A stretch of 64,000 bases of DNA from Bradyrhizobium sacchari (GCF_002068095.1 NZ_LWIG01000001.1:605175-669174), one strand, 5' to 3'. Positions 36,424 through 45,790 are shown, counted from the first letter of the stretch. The notes: generated from the letters alone by a model not told the origin. Numbers and translations are program-made.

Positions 36424-37062
36424 ATGTTGCCGATTTTAGCTGACCATCGCCAAATGTACGTGCAGCAGGTCTTCGAAATGGCCGAGCTCTTCGGCTTCGA
36501 GACCCGCAACAAGTATCGTATTCGCGATCAAAATGGCCGCGATCTGCTCTATGCGGCCGAACAGCAAAAGGGAATTCTCGGCTTCCTGGGGCGCCAGGCA
36601 TTCGGGCATTGGCGCTCTTTTGAGGTTCATTTTTTCGACAATGCCCGCCAGCCGGTCATGCGCGGGATTCATCCCTTCCGCTGGTTCTTTCAGTGCCTGG
36701 AGCTGCGTTCGCGCGACGGCCGCCTCATCGGAACCATCGAGCGTCAGTTTTCGATTCTCACCAAGACCTTCCATGTGCACGATGCGCAGGGGAGAGTGGT
36801 GCTCGAAGTCAGCTCGCCATTTTGGCGCGTATGGACCTTTCCGTTCATGCGCGGCGGGCGAGAACACGCGCGCGTTGCGAAGAAATGGTCCGGCCTCGGT
36901 GCTGAACTGTTCACCGACCGCGATAATTTTCTGGTGGAGTATCTCGAACGCAGCCTGACGGAAGATGAGCGAGCGCTGGTTCTCGCAGCTGCGATCTACA
37001 TCGATCTCATGTACTTCGAAGTCAAAGGCGAGGGCGGAGCCATCAATTTGTTCCGGAATTGA
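36424..37062 (+). CDS. LURP-one / phospholipid scramblase-like protein
   Basis: A 212-residue protein with the Tubby-like barrel pattern of the LURP-one/scramblase-related family: VQQVFEMAELFGFETRNKYRIRD, LLYAAEQQKG, FFDNARQPVMRGIHPFRWFFQCLELRSRDGRLIG, and a C-terminal hydrophobic helix ALVLAAAIYIDLMYFE that may bury in the barrel or insert in membrane. Bacterial members have no settled function; lipid scrambling should not be assumed. Confidence 0.75.
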   Translation: MLPILADHRQMYVQQVFEMAELFGFETRNKYRIRDQNGRDLLYAAEQQKGILGFLGRQAFGHWRSFEVHFFDNARQPVMRGIHPFRWFFQCLELRSRDGRLIGTIERQFSILTKTFHVHDAQGRVVLEVSSPFWRVWTFPFMRGGREHARVAKKWSGLGAELFTDRDNFLVEYLERSLTEDERALVLAAAIYIDLMYFEVKGEGGAINLFRN

Positions 37063-37127
37063 AGCGCGGTGTAACCCAGAGGGAGCGCATCGGGCTGCTG
37101 CAGGGGCCGTTCGTCACAAGCTCCGAC

Positions 37128-37255
37128 CTCATCCTGAGAAACCCGCGTCAGCGGGCGTCTCGAAGGATGGCCGCGGGTGACATACGTGCCTGCATGGTCC
37201 GCCAGGCAATGCGGGTATCGTCCTCAGAGCGCGTTCCGCGCTCCTCACCATGAGG
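37128..37255. repeat. dispersed palindromic repeat, family C
   Basis: Starts CCTCATCCTGAG and ends CTCCTCACCATGAGG, with CTCGAAGGATGG inside. It fills much of the 301-base space before the murA-like gene. Confidence 0.75.
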
Positions 37256-37363
37256 AATTGGCGGTCTCCCCAGGCCTACCAGCGCAATTGCTCCCCTGCT
37301 CAAATCTCTGTAGGTTCCGCCCGAAACAGGCCCGCCCCACTCATCAGGACAGCGAGAATTCAT

Positions 37364-38659
37364 TTGGCGCCCATCCAGTACATCGTCGAGGGCGGTCACC
37401 GGCTCTCGGGCTCGATCGAGCCGTCCGGCAACAAGAATTCGGCACTGCCGATCATCGCCGCCGCCCTGCTCACCGAGCATCCGGTGACGCTGGAGAACGT
37501 GCCGCGGATTCGCGACACCGAGACGCTGGTCGAACTGATACGCTCGGTCGGGGCGTCCGCGGAATGGACCGGGCGCAACACACTCCACATCCACGCCAAG
37601 AGCATCCGCGCCGCCGATCTCGACCCCGAGCTCTGCGTCCGCATCCGGGCCTCGATCCTGCTCGCCGGCCCCCTGCTCGCCCGCTGCGGCGAAGTGATGC
37701 TGCCGCCGCCCGGGGGCGACGTCATCGGCCGGCGCCGGCTCGACACCCACGTGCTGGCGCTCGAACAGCTGGGCGCCAAGGTGACGGCGACCGACCGACT
37801 CGAATTCCGCGCTGCGAAGCTCGCCGGGGCGGACGTGTTCCTGGACGAGCCGAGCGTCACCGCGACCGAGAATGCGCTGGTGGCGGCCGTCGCCGCCGAC
37901 GGCGTCACCTATTTGCGCAACGCCGCCTCCGAGCCGCATGTGCAGGATCTCGCCAATTTCCTGGTCGCGCTCGGCGCCAGGATCGAGGGCATCGGCACCA
38001 ACACCATGGTCGTGCACGGGCCGGCGACGCTGGGGGAAACCACTTACCGGATCCAGCCCGACCATATCGAGGTCGGCTCGCTGATCGGCCTTGCCGCCGT
38101 GACGCGCTCTCCCTTGCGCATCGTGCGCGCCGGCGTCGAGCACCTGCGCTCGATCCGCATGGGCTTCGAACGGCTCGGCATCGTCTGCCGCATCGAGGGC
38201 GACGATCTCATCGTGCCGTCGAACCAGACGCTGAAGATCCAGGACGATTTCGGCGGCCACGTGCCGAAGCTGGAGGACCAGCCCTGGCCGGCCTTCCCGG
38301 CCGATTTGATGTCGATCGCGATCGTCACCGCCACGCAATGCGAGGGCGTGATCCTGATGTTCGAGAAGATGTTCGAGTCGCGGATGTTCTTCGTCGACAA
38401 GCTGATCGCGATGGGCGCGCGTATTGTCCTCTGCGATCCTCACCGCGCCATCATCGCCGGTCCCAGCCGCCTGCACGGCGCGACCATGACCTCGCCCGAC
38501 ATCCGCGCCGGCATGGCGATGCTGCTCGCGGCCGTGTGTGCCGAGGGCACCTCTACCATCAACAACGCCGACCAGATCGAACGCGGCTATGAGCGCATCG
38601 AGGAACGGCTGAACGCGCTGGGCGCCAAGATCAAGCGCGTACCGGAAAGGAAGAGCTGA
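37364..38659 (+). CDS. murA: MurA-type enolpyruvyl transferase with Asp in place of the catalytic Cys
   Basis: A 431-residue UDP-GlcNAc 1-carboxyvinyltransferase homologue. The TTG at 37364 gives the standard N-terminus, with the Lys24-Asn25 pair (E. coli Lys22/Asn23) in PSGNKNSALP. The flexible-loop motif reads PPGGDVIGRRRLDTH, so residue 119 is Asp where E. coli has Cys115, the fosfomycin target. DIRAGMAMLLAA keeps the loop-closing Arg. MurA enzymes with Asp here (for example in Mycobacterium and Chlamydia) are active and fosfomycin-resistant. It may be a second copy beside a canonical MurA elsewhere. Confidence 0.88.
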   Translation: MAPIQYIVEGGHRLSGSIEPSGNKNSALPIIAAALLTEHPVTLENVPRIRDTETLVELIRSVGASAEWTGRNTLHIHAKSIRAADLDPELCVRIRASILLAGPLLARCGEVMLPPPGGDVIGRRRLDTHVLALEQLGAKVTATDRLEFRAAKLAGADVFLDEPSVTATENALVAAVAADGVTYLRNAASEPHVQDLANFLVALGARIEGIGTNTMVVHGPATLGETTYRIQPDHIEVGSLIGLAAVTRSPLRIVRAGVEHLRSIRMGFERLGIVCRIEGDDLIVPSNQTLKIQDDFGGHVPKLEDQPWPAFPADLMSIAIVTATQCEGVILMFEKMFESRMFFVDKLIAMGARIVLCDPHRAIIAGPSRLHGATMTSPDIRAGMAMLLAAVCAEGTSTINNADQIERGYERIEERLNALGAKIKRVPERKS

Positions 38660-38669
38660 GGCAGCTTTC

Positions 38670-38869
38670 TTCCTTCTCCTCTTGCGGGAGAAGGTGGCAT
38701 AGGCGCCTTCGGCCGCCGTTCTCAAGAACGCCGAAGCAAAGCTTCGGCTATGGCGCCGGATGAGGGGTTCTCTCCACGAATTCAAGTGAGAATTGGACTC
38801 GCGGACAGAACCCCTCACCCGTCTCGCCGCTATCGCGGCGAGCCACCCTCTCCCACAAGGGGAGAGGGA
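38670..38869. repeat. dispersed palindromic repeat, family D (composite)
   Basis: Contains CTTCTCC/GGGAGAAGG, GCCGAAGC/GCTTCGGC, GAGGGGTTCT/AGAACCCCTC and CCCTCTCCC/GGGGAGAGGG pairs nested over 200 bases. Confidence 0.8.
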
Positions 38870-38893
38870 AAAGAAGCCCGCGCCACGCACAGT

Positions 38894-38990
38894 ATCGTAG
38901 GATGGGCAAAGCACAGCGTGCCCACCATTTCTCTCTAAATCATTGATAGACGTGGCCACGGCGCAAGCGCGCCTTTGCCGACCCTACGAT
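38894..38990. repeat. dispersed palindromic repeat, family F
   Basis: Starts ATCGTAGGATGGGCAAAG and ends CTTTGCCGACCCTACGAT, an inverted pair of about 18 bases each with a few mismatches. Confidence 0.75.
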
Positions 38991-39006
38991 CCCTGAAAAT
39001 GGTCTC

Positions 39007-39125
39007 GTGCCCCGGACGCAGCGCAGCGCTTCTTCAGCGGTGCGCTGCTGAGCCGGGGCCCATGCGACTGCGAGCTACGCCTGTGGCTCCTGGGTCCCGG
39101 CTCGCGCTTCGCGCGTCCGGGACAC
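39007..39125. repeat. dispersed palindromic repeat, family G
   Basis: Starts GTGCCCCGGACGC and ends GCGTCCGGGACAC, with CAGCGCAGC/GCTGCTGAG and CCGGGGCC/GGGTCCCGG inside. It is the third repeat family in one 508-base space. Confidence 0.75.
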
Positions 39126-39167
39126 ATGGGCCATGTTTTCGTCGCCCGGTTGTGCTAATGAGCCGCC

Positions 39168-40562
39168 ATGCTCGACACCGTCCAACAGCATGCGCAGCCG
39201 CAAGCCGGCGTGCCGCAAAATCATCTCGCGCAAGAATTCGGCGAGACGCTGCGGCTGGCCGTGCCGATGATGCTGACACAGCTCGGACAGATCGCGATGA
39301 TCACCACTGATCTCGCGCTGATCGGGCGGCTCGGCGAGGATGCGGTGGCCGCTGCGGCGCTGGCGCATACGGTCTATTTCGTCAGCTTCACCTTCGGGCT
39401 CGGACTGATGTCGGCGGTGTCGCCGCTGGCCGCGCAGGCGTTCGGCGCCGGCGATGTCAGGCGGATCCGCCGCTCTCTTCGCGTCGGGCTATGGGCCGCG
39501 CTGCTGATCTCGCTGCCGATGATGGCCTCGCCGCTCTATGGCGAACAGATCCTGCTCGCGCTCGGCCAAATGCCGCAAGCCGCCGCGCTCGCCCAGCGCT
39601 ATCTGAACGGTCTCGCCTGGGGCATCGCACCTGCGCTCGGCTTCATCGCGCTGCGCAGCATGATGAGCGCGGTGAACCGGCCGCAGGCACCGCTGTGGAT
39701 CACGCTCGCGGCCATCCCGATCAACGCCGCGCTGGTCTATGTCCTGATCCACGGCCTGCTCGGCCTGCCGGAGCTCGGCCTGTTCGGCGCGGGCCTTGCC
39801 ACCACGCTGGTCAATCTCGGCACCTTTCTCGCCGCGCTCGCCATCGCAGGGCTGCGCAAGCCGTTTGCCGACTACCGCCCGCTCGCCCATCTCTGGCGGA
39901 TCGACTGGCCGTTGATGCGCCAGCTCATCGCGGTCGGCGCGCCGATCTCGTTTTCCCTGCTGCTGGAATATGGCCTATTCTCCTCCGCCGCGCTGCTGAT
40001 GGGACTGATCTCGACCACGGCGCTCGCCGCGCACCAGATCGCGCTCCAGGTCACCGCCGTGCTGTTCATGGTGCCGCTCGGCGTCGGCATGGCAGCGACG
40101 GTGCGCGTCGGCCATGCCTTCGGCCGCAACGACATGGTCGCGGTGAGACGCGCAGGCCTCGTCGCAGCCGTGCTCGGGATCGCGTTCGTGTCCGCCCTGA
40201 CCGTCGCGATCGTCCTCGGCCGCTACGAGCTCGGACGGCTGTTCTTCGGCCGCAGCGAGGCCAGCGCGGCGACGGTCGAGCTGACGGCAACGCTGCTGCT
40301 GGTCGGCGCGAGCTTCTTCGTCGCCGACGGCCTCCAGACCATCATGGGCGGCGCGCTGCGCGGCATCAATGACACCAGGATGACGCTGGTGTTCGCGGCG
40401 ATCGGCTATTGGTGCGTGGCCTTTCCGATCGCCTGGATTCTTGCTTTCCACACGGGGCTGGGCGCGGTCGGGGTCTGGATCGGGTTCTCGGTCGGCACCT
40501 TCGTCTATGCCGGGCTCCTGATCTTGCGCTTCCAGATGCTAGCGCGCAAACTGGCGGGATGA
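39168..40562 (+). CDS. MATE family multidrug efflux transporter
   Basis: A 464-residue protein with about twelve transmembrane helices and the NorM-like pattern: LRLAVPMMLTQLGQIAMITTDLALIGRLG at the start and the matching VGAPISFSLLLEYGLFSSAALLMG at the second half. It would export cationic compounds in exchange for H+ or Na+. Its stop overlaps the start of the DUF2867 gene (ATGA), which in turn overlaps the isomerase gene, so the three form one translationally coupled operon. Confidence 0.9.
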   Translation: MLDTVQQHAQPQAGVPQNHLAQEFGETLRLAVPMMLTQLGQIAMITTDLALIGRLGEDAVAAAALAHTVYFVSFTFGLGLMSAVSPLAAQAFGAGDVRRIRRSLRVGLWAALLISLPMMASPLYGEQILLALGQMPQAAALAQRYLNGLAWGIAPALGFIALRSMMSAVNRPQAPLWITLAAIPINAALVYVLIHGLLGLPELGLFGAGLATTLVNLGTFLAALAIAGLRKPFADYRPLAHLWRIDWPLMRQLIAVGAPISFSLLLEYGLFSSAALLMGLISTTALAAHQIALQVTAVLFMVPLGVGMAATVRVGHAFGRNDMVAVRRAGLVAAVLGIAFVSALTVAIVLGRYELGRLFFGRSEASAATVELTATLLLVGASFFVADGLQTIMGGALRGINDTRMTLVFAAIGYWCVAFPIAWILAFHTGLGAVGVWIGFSVGTFVYAGLLILRFQMLARKLAG

Positions 40563-41047
40563 TCGGAACGGTCCGCGAAGTCACTCCTGATGTCGACGCC
40601 GGCGTTGTGCTCGCCGGCGCGCAGTTCATCGATGCCTTTCGCGTCGAGGTCGGTGCGACGCAATTGAGCGCCCGCGAGGCCTGCACCCGCATGGTGCTGC
40701 ACGGGCCGCGCTGGATCGACACACTGACGCGACTGCGCAACGTCCTGGTGAAACCCTTCGGACTGAAGACGTCGGGCGACGGTGCTCCGGCTCCTTACGG
40801 GATGATCGGCCTGTTTCCAGTGCTGAGCGAAACGCCGGAGCAGCTCATCGCCGGGTTTGACGACTACCATCTCGATTTCCGCGTCGTGGTTGACATCGCC
40901 GGCGGTGCGGCGGACCGGCGGGTGACATTGACCACGCTGGTGCGGACCAACAATCTGCTCGGGCGCACCTACCTCAGGCTGATCGTACCGTTCCACAAGC
41001 TTGTGGCCCGCAGCATGATGGGAGACATCGCGGAGCCGGCCCGATGA
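40559..41047 (+). CDS. DUF2867-like protein
   Basis: A 162-residue soluble protein. The start at 40559 overlaps the MATE stop by four bases. Features such as DAFRVEV at the start, a central LRNVLVKPFGLKT and a beta-rich C-terminus with LTTLVRTNNLLGRTYLRLIVPFHKLV recall DUF2867, a small group of unknown function also found fused to NAD(P)-binding domains. Function is unassigned. It is flanked by efflux pump and isomerase genes in one operon. Confidence 0.7.
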   Translation: MIGTVREVTPDVDAGVVLAGAQFIDAFRVEVGATQLSAREACTRMVLHGPRWIDTLTRLRNVLVKPFGLKTSGDGAPAPYGMIGLFPVLSETPEQLIAGFDDYHLDFRVVVDIAGGAADRRVTLTTLVRTNNLLGRTYLRLIVPFHKLVARSMMGDIAEPAR

Positions 41048-41700
41048 CGCTGTCCGTCGACCTCTTCTACTCCTACCGCAGCCCCTTCAGCTATCTGGCG
41101 CTGCCGAAGACGCTGAAGCTGGTCGCGGAGTACGACCTCGCGGTGAACCTCCGGCCGGTCTATCCGCTCGCGGTCCGCGTGCCCGGTTTTTTCAAGAAGG
41201 CCAGCCCGAACTTCATTCGCTACATCGTGCTCGACAGCACGCGCGTGGCGCAGCACGAGGGCATTCCGTTCCGCTTTCCCAGGCCCGATCCGATCGTACA
41301 GGACAAGGTGACGCTCGATGTCGCGACCGAGCAGCCCTACATCCACCGCCTGACCCGGCTGGGCGCCATGGCGCAGCTCGAGGGACGCTCGCTCGCATTT
41401 ACAGATGCGATCGCGCGCGTGCTGTGGGACGGTTCGGTCTCGGGGTGGAACGAAGGCGACCATCTCGCGCGCGCCGCGGAGAAAGCGGGCTTCGATCTTG
41501 CCGCGATGGATGAAGCGATCACCGCTGATCCGGGCCGCTATGAGCAGGTGATCGCGGAGAACGAGAAGGACCACGCCGCGTCAGGCCATTGGGGCGTGCC
41601 GACCTTCGTGTTCGAGAACGAGCCGTTCTTCGGGCAGGACCGCATCGATCTCTTGGTCTGGCGTATGCAGGGCAAGGGGCTGTCGAAGCGCCAGGCATGA
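41044..41700 (+). CDS. 2-hydroxychromene-2-carboxylate isomerase / DsbA-family protein
   Basis: A 218-residue thioredoxin-like protein of the DsbA/HCCA-isomerase (kappa-GST-like) group. SYRSPFSYLAL supplies the catalytic Ser position at the N-terminus, FDLAAMDEAI lies in the helical domain, and GHWGVPTFVFENEPFFGQDRID is the typical C-terminal cis-Pro motif. HCCA isomerase acts in naphthalene breakdown with glutathione. Here, without other aromatic genes, the substrate is open. It overlaps the preceding gene by four bases. Confidence 0.82.
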   Translation: MTLSVDLFYSYRSPFSYLALPKTLKLVAEYDLAVNLRPVYPLAVRVPGFFKKASPNFIRYIVLDSTRVAQHEGIPFRFPRPDPIVQDKVTLDVATEQPYIHRLTRLGAMAQLEGRSLAFTDAIARVLWDGSVSGWNEGDHLARAAEKAGFDLAAMDEAITADPGRYEQVIAENEKDHAASGHWGVPTFVFENEPFFGQDRIDLLVWRMQGKGLSKRQA

Positions 41701-41766
41701 ACCGGTTTCGCCGAAGCCGCGACTGAGACGTGGTGCCCCGATGCCGGCGGCACGGTCGGAGGTCGC

Positions 41767-43080
41767 ATGCATCTGGCAAAATTCTTCCATCGCCCGCCCG
41801 GCGACGACGATCGCGAGCTGATACTGATCCCGGGCCACGATCCCCTGGTGCTCGGCATCCACATGAACTGGACGGGCGATCCGGACGCGGAAGAATTCCT
41901 GCGCAAGGAGTTTTCCAACATCGCCGACGCTGCCGCGGCCTTCCGCCGCCATGTCGGCGAGCTCGTCGCTTCCGGCTATGTCGAGACGGACCATACCAAT
42001 TACACGCTGCGCGACCTCGGACCCGGTCCGCGAGCCAAGCCGGACTGGCAGAGAGGCCTGGACGAGCTGATGATCCTGGCGCTCAGCGCGCCGATGGCCG
42101 AGCAGGCGAGGCAGCTCGACGCGCTCAAGGGCACGCCGGCCGAGCATGAGCCGCTGTATCTCTGGCACGCCGCTCGCCGCAGCAAGGTCGACGGTGGAAA
42201 TCCCCCGCAAGCGGTGCGCCTTGCCGAACAGGCGCGCGATACGCTCATTGCACGGCGGGCTGCCGGGCAGCCGCATTATGCATGGTCGATCTATGAGAAC
42301 GACCTCGAGGGACGCATCCTGGACTTGCTGAGCGATGCCTATCTTCAGGCCGACAATCCCGACGAGGCGCTGAAGACGATCGAGCATGTCTGCAAGATCG
42401 CCCCGAGTCAGGGCCGGATCGTCAAGCGCGCCGAGCTGCTCTGCGGCTATTTCCCCGAGCGGCGGGAGGAAGCCTTCGACGATGCCTATCAATGGTCGCA
42501 GTTCGGCGGCTTCGAGGACATCATGGCGCTGCCCGGCTATGCCGAATATGAGGCGCGGCGCAAGGCAAGCAAATCCGCCAAAGGCTGGCGCTGGAAGCGC
42601 GGCAAGCCGGCGAGCGAAGCAGGCATCAGCGCCGCGGAGCAGGCGCTCGGCGTTCGGCTGCCCGACGACTATCGCAAATTCCTGCTGACCCGCGGCGAGA
42701 CCGAGCTCTTGGTTCGGTTGCCCAAGTCGTCATCCGAGCTCCGCTTCTATGCACCGGGCGAGCTCGCCACGCAGCAGCGCAATGTCCTCGATTTCATCGC
42801 CCATTCCGAGGACGAGCTCGAAGAGGCCTGCGCCTATTTCCGAAAAGAATACGGCGTCTCGTTAAAGCACCTGGTGCCCATCGCCGAGCCGTCGCAGCTC
42901 AGCCGCTGCCTGCTGCTCCATGTCGAGGAGGGCGAGCGCTACGGCTGGTGCTTCCGATGGGACCATGACGGCGCATGGGAGCTGGAGCAACAGCAGCCGG
43001 GTTTTGACGTGGCGTTGAAGAGACTGACCGACGGCATCAAGCGGCGCGAGGCGGAGCAGCTCGCGTTCTTCGATCTCTAG
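41767..43080 (+). CDS. SMI1/KNR4 domain protein with long N-terminal helical region
   Basis: A 437-residue protein. Residues about 285-425 form an SMI1/KNR4 domain: EAGISAAEQALGVRLPDDYRKFLLTRGETEL, then YFRKEYGV, LLLHVEEGERYGWCFRWD. The first 280 residues are mostly helical, with TPR-like segments (LDLLSDAYLQADNPDEALKTIEHVCKIAP). SMI1 proteins are often immunity proteins for secreted toxins, but no toxin gene adjoins it. GGAGGTCGC precedes the ATG. Confidence 0.8.
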   Translation: MHLAKFFHRPPGDDDRELILIPGHDPLVLGIHMNWTGDPDAEEFLRKEFSNIADAAAAFRRHVGELVASGYVETDHTNYTLRDLGPGPRAKPDWQRGLDELMILALSAPMAEQARQLDALKGTPAEHEPLYLWHAARRSKVDGGNPPQAVRLAEQARDTLIARRAAGQPHYAWSIYENDLEGRILDLLSDAYLQADNPDEALKTIEHVCKIAPSQGRIVKRAELLCGYFPERREEAFDDAYQWSQFGGFEDIMALPGYAEYEARRKASKSAKGWRWKRGKPASEAGISAAEQALGVRLPDDYRKFLLTRGETELLVRLPKSSSELRFYAPGELATQQRNVLDFIAHSEDELEEACAYFRKEYGVSLKHLVPIAEPSQLSRCLLLHVEEGERYGWCFRWDHDGAWELEQQQPGFDVALKRLTDGIKRREAEQLAFFDL

Positions 43081-43082
43081 AG

Positions 43083-43141
43083 CTTCTTTTGACGCGTTTT
43101 CTTTACGCGAACCGGCATCCACTTCGCTTGAAAACGCTTTG
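43083..43141. repeat. short intergenic inverted repeat, family I
   Basis: GCGTTTTC (43094-43101) and GAAAACGC (43130-43137) frame GAACCGGCATCCACTTCGC. I recall similar elements scattered in Rhizobiales genomes. It lies directly between convergent genes. Confidence 0.65.
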
Positions 43142-43144
43142 GCT

Positions 43145-44260
43145 TTATTCCGCAACACGCACGGATTTGTCGCTGGCTGCCTCCGACCACTCGCCGACGA
43201 CGCGATCGAGGTCGCAGAGATTCTGGTGCATCTGCTCCAAGGAGAAGCCGAGGGCGAAGAAGCGCTCGGCAGTGTCGCCGGGCTGACCGCGGATCAGGCC
43301 GTCATGACGGACGGAAGCGACCGCCTCGGCGTAGTGCTGGAGCGCGACGTGGACGGGCTGGATCGGCGGCGCGCCGGCGCCCTCGCGCAAGGCGCCAGCC
43401 GCCGAGCGCAGGAAGCGCGCGATCACGGTCGAGACCTCATTCAAGGGCGCAGCTAACCGCATCTGCACCTCGACCGGCAGCGGCACCACGGTGGCGCGGC
43501 CGATCATCACGACGTCATGGCGCAGCCGCAGCACGGTGCGCAGCAAGGGGCCCGTGTCGGGCCCGCTCGACAGCCGCGCCGCGCGCTCGCGCTCGGCTTC
43601 GGCACCGATCGCATTCATGCCGACCATCGCCGTGCCGATGCCGTCCTGGATCCGGTGCAGCGCGTCGTTGTCGCGGCCGCGCGTGAGGCCGGCGAGCAAT
43701 TCGGTGAACGCATCGGCGATCAATTCTAGCAATTGTGCCGCAGCGGCACGGATCTGCCGCACTGCGCGCGACGGCAGAACGAGAAACGAGACCAGCAAGC
43801 CCGTGATGGCGCCGACGCCGACCTCGCTGACGCGGTCGATCGCCGAGGTCATGGGATCGGAATGGTGCATGGTCGGGACCAGCAGCACGATGATCGCGGT
43901 CACCGTCGCCGCGTTGAGGCTTGGATTGATCGCGGCCACGAAAGCAAGTGGCGCAACCGCCAGCACCAGCAGCCCCAACAGGCCCGCCTCGGTGGAATAC
44001 GGAATCAGGATCGCGATGGCGCCGCCATAGATCGCGCCGCCGATGGTGCCGAGCACGTAGTCGCGCGTCGCCTTCAGCGAGCGGCCAACGCTCATCTGGG
44101 TCACGATCAGCGAGGTCAGCACCGCCCAGAGCGGCAGCAAGAGATGCAGCGCGGTGGCGATGGCATAGGCCGCGGTCGCGGCCACCGTGACCCGGATCGC
44201 CAGCCCCAATTGCGTCCGCCGCGCCCGGATCCGCTCAAACAGGTGCTTTGCGCGCGTCAT
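43145..44260 (-). CDS. FUSC family membrane protein (aromatic acid exporter-like)
   Basis: A 371-residue protein with six hydrophobic segments in the first 170 residues: LAIRVTVAATAAYAIATAL, LLPLWAVLTSLIVTQ, VLGTIGGAIYGGAIAILI, LLGLLVLAVAPLAFVAA, ATVTAIIVLLV, GVGAITGLLVSFLVL. A long cytosolic helical domain follows. This is one half of the AaeB/YccS type and may act as a dimer. The substrate is unknown. Confidence 0.82.
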   Translation of the reverse strand: MTRAKHLFERIRARRTQLGLAIRVTVAATAAYAIATALHLLLPLWAVLTSLIVTQMSVGRSLKATRDYVLGTIGGAIYGGAIAILIPYSTEAGLLGLLVLAVAPLAFVAAINPSLNAATVTAIIVLLVPTMHHSDPMTSAIDRVSEVGVGAITGLLVSFLVLPSRAVRQIRAAAAQLLELIADAFTELLAGLTRGRDNDALHRIQDGIGTAMVGMNAIGAEAERERAARLSSGPDTGPLLRTVLRLRHDVVMIGRATVVPLPVEVQMRLAAPLNEVSTVIARFLRSAAGALREGAGAPPIQPVHVALQHYAEAVASVRHDGLIRGQPGDTAERFFALGFSLEQMHQNLCDLDRVVGEWSEAASDKSVRVAE

Positions 44261-44377
44261 ACGGAATATCCCGATCCTCTCGCGGCGGACAAAAGCATAG
44301 CTGATGCCCGCAACCCCAAGCCCGCTTGAAAGGCCAAATCAGCCCGCCTAACCTGCGCGCCAAAACGAGGAAACACG

Positions 44378-45745
44378 ATGGCCCACGAAACCGCAACGCT
44401 CGCCGCCTATGTCATCAACCTGAAATACCAGGATATTCCGGCGGAGGTGCTGGAGCGCGCGAAAGTGCTGACGCTGGACTTTCTCGGCAGTGCGATCCGG
44501 GCGCGGCGCGAGGCGGAATCGACCCCGTCGATGCTGAAGATGCTGGAGGCGCTGGCGCTCGACACCAGGGGCGAGTCCACCGTGTTCGGCGATGCCAAGA
44601 CCTGGACGCCGGCGGTCGCAGCTCTCCTCAACGGCGCACTCGGCCATTCCCTCGACTTCGACGACACTCACGCCGATTCCTCGCTGCATCCGAGCGCGCC
44701 GGTGGTTCCCGCCGCCTTCGCCGTCGGCGAGATGGTCGGCGCATCGGGCCGCGACGTGCTAACCGCGATCGTCGCGGGCTATGAGGTGTGCTGCCGGCTC
44801 GGCAATGCGCTCGACCCGACCTCGCATTATGCGCGCGGCTTTCATCCGACCGCGACCGCCGGCACCTATGGCGCAGCGGCGGCGGCCGGCAAGCTGTTCG
44901 GCCTGAATGAGCAGCAGCTGATCGCCGCGTTCGGCGTCTCCGGCAGCCAGGCCGCGGGCTCGCTGCAATTCTTGGTCAATGGCGCCTGGAACAAGCGCTA
45001 CCAGGTCGGCGCCGCCGCCATGAACGGCGTGATCGCCGCGACGCTGGCGCGCAACGATTTCGTCGGCGCGACCGAGTCGGTCGAGGGCAAGCACGGCCTG
45101 CTCGCCGGCTATACCGACGATGCGCACCCCGACAAGGCGGTCGCCGGGCTCGGCAAGACCTATGAGACCATGAAGATCGGCGTAAAACCCTATCCGAGCT
45201 GCCGCTACACCCATGCCGCGATCGATGCGCTGATCGCAATGCGGCGCGAGCACAATCTGACGCCGGACCAGGTCAAGCGTGTCGAGATCGGCCTGCACCG
45301 CAACGGGATCACGCTGACCGGCGATGCCGCGACCAAGCGCCACCCGCGCTCGATCGTCGGCGGCCAGTTCTCGATGTTCTTCACCGGCGCGCTCGCGCTC
45401 GACCAGGGCTCGTTCGGCTGGGACGACTACAACCGCCTCGGCGACGCCGCCATCGACGCGCTCGCCGACAAATTCGACGTGGTGCAGGACGACCGGCTCG
45501 AGATCGGCCGCACCCACCCCTTCGGCGCGCGCGTCAGCATCACCACCGACGATGGCGTGCATGAGCGGCTCTATGCCGATCCCTCTGGCGAGCCGACCTC
45601 GTTCCCGGACACGCAGGCGATGCAGCAGAAGTTTTTGACGCTGGCGCGCCCGGTGCTGAACGCGCGCGCTGAAAAATTCGCGGATGCGATCATGACGCTG
45701 GAGCGGTTCGACCGCGTGGCCAAGGCGACGGAATTGGGGAGATAA
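44378..45745 (+). CDS. MmgE/PrpD family protein
   Basis: A 455-residue member of the 2-methylcitrate dehydratase (PrpD) family: KVLTLDFLGSAIRARRE near the start, GALGHSLDFDDTHADSSLHPSAPVVPA near 85-111, TATAGTYGAAAAAGKLFGL near 150, and KPYPSCRYTHAAIDA near 270. Family members dehydrate tricarboxylates or act on related acids such as cis-aconitate. No prp genes are near, so the substrate is open. GAGGAAACACG precedes the ATG. Confidence 0.87.
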   Translation: MAHETATLAAYVINLKYQDIPAEVLERAKVLTLDFLGSAIRARREAESTPSMLKMLEALALDTRGESTVFGDAKTWTPAVAALLNGALGHSLDFDDTHADSSLHPSAPVVPAAFAVGEMVGASGRDVLTAIVAGYEVCCRLGNALDPTSHYARGFHPTATAGTYGAAAAAGKLFGLNEQQLIAAFGVSGSQAAGSLQFLVNGAWNKRYQVGAAAMNGVIAATLARNDFVGATESVEGKHGLLAGYTDDAHPDKAVAGLGKTYETMKIGVKPYPSCRYTHAAIDALIAMRREHNLTPDQVKRVEIGLHRNGITLTGDAATKRHPRSIVGGQFSMFFTGALALDQGSFGWDDYNRLGDAAIDALADKFDVVQDDRLEIGRTHPFGARVSITTDDGVHERLYADPSGEPTSFPDTQAMQQKFLTLARPVLNARAEKFADAIMTLERFDRVAKATELGR

Positions 45746-45790
45746 CTCTCTCTTCCCCTCTCGCCGTTACGGCGGGACGGCGCTTCAATT

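Noticed and set aside
39168..41700. aromatic-compound degradation cluster suggested by the HCCA isomerase-like gene
   Set aside because: The neighbours are a MATE pump and a DUF2867 protein; no ring-cleaving or other catabolic gene is present.
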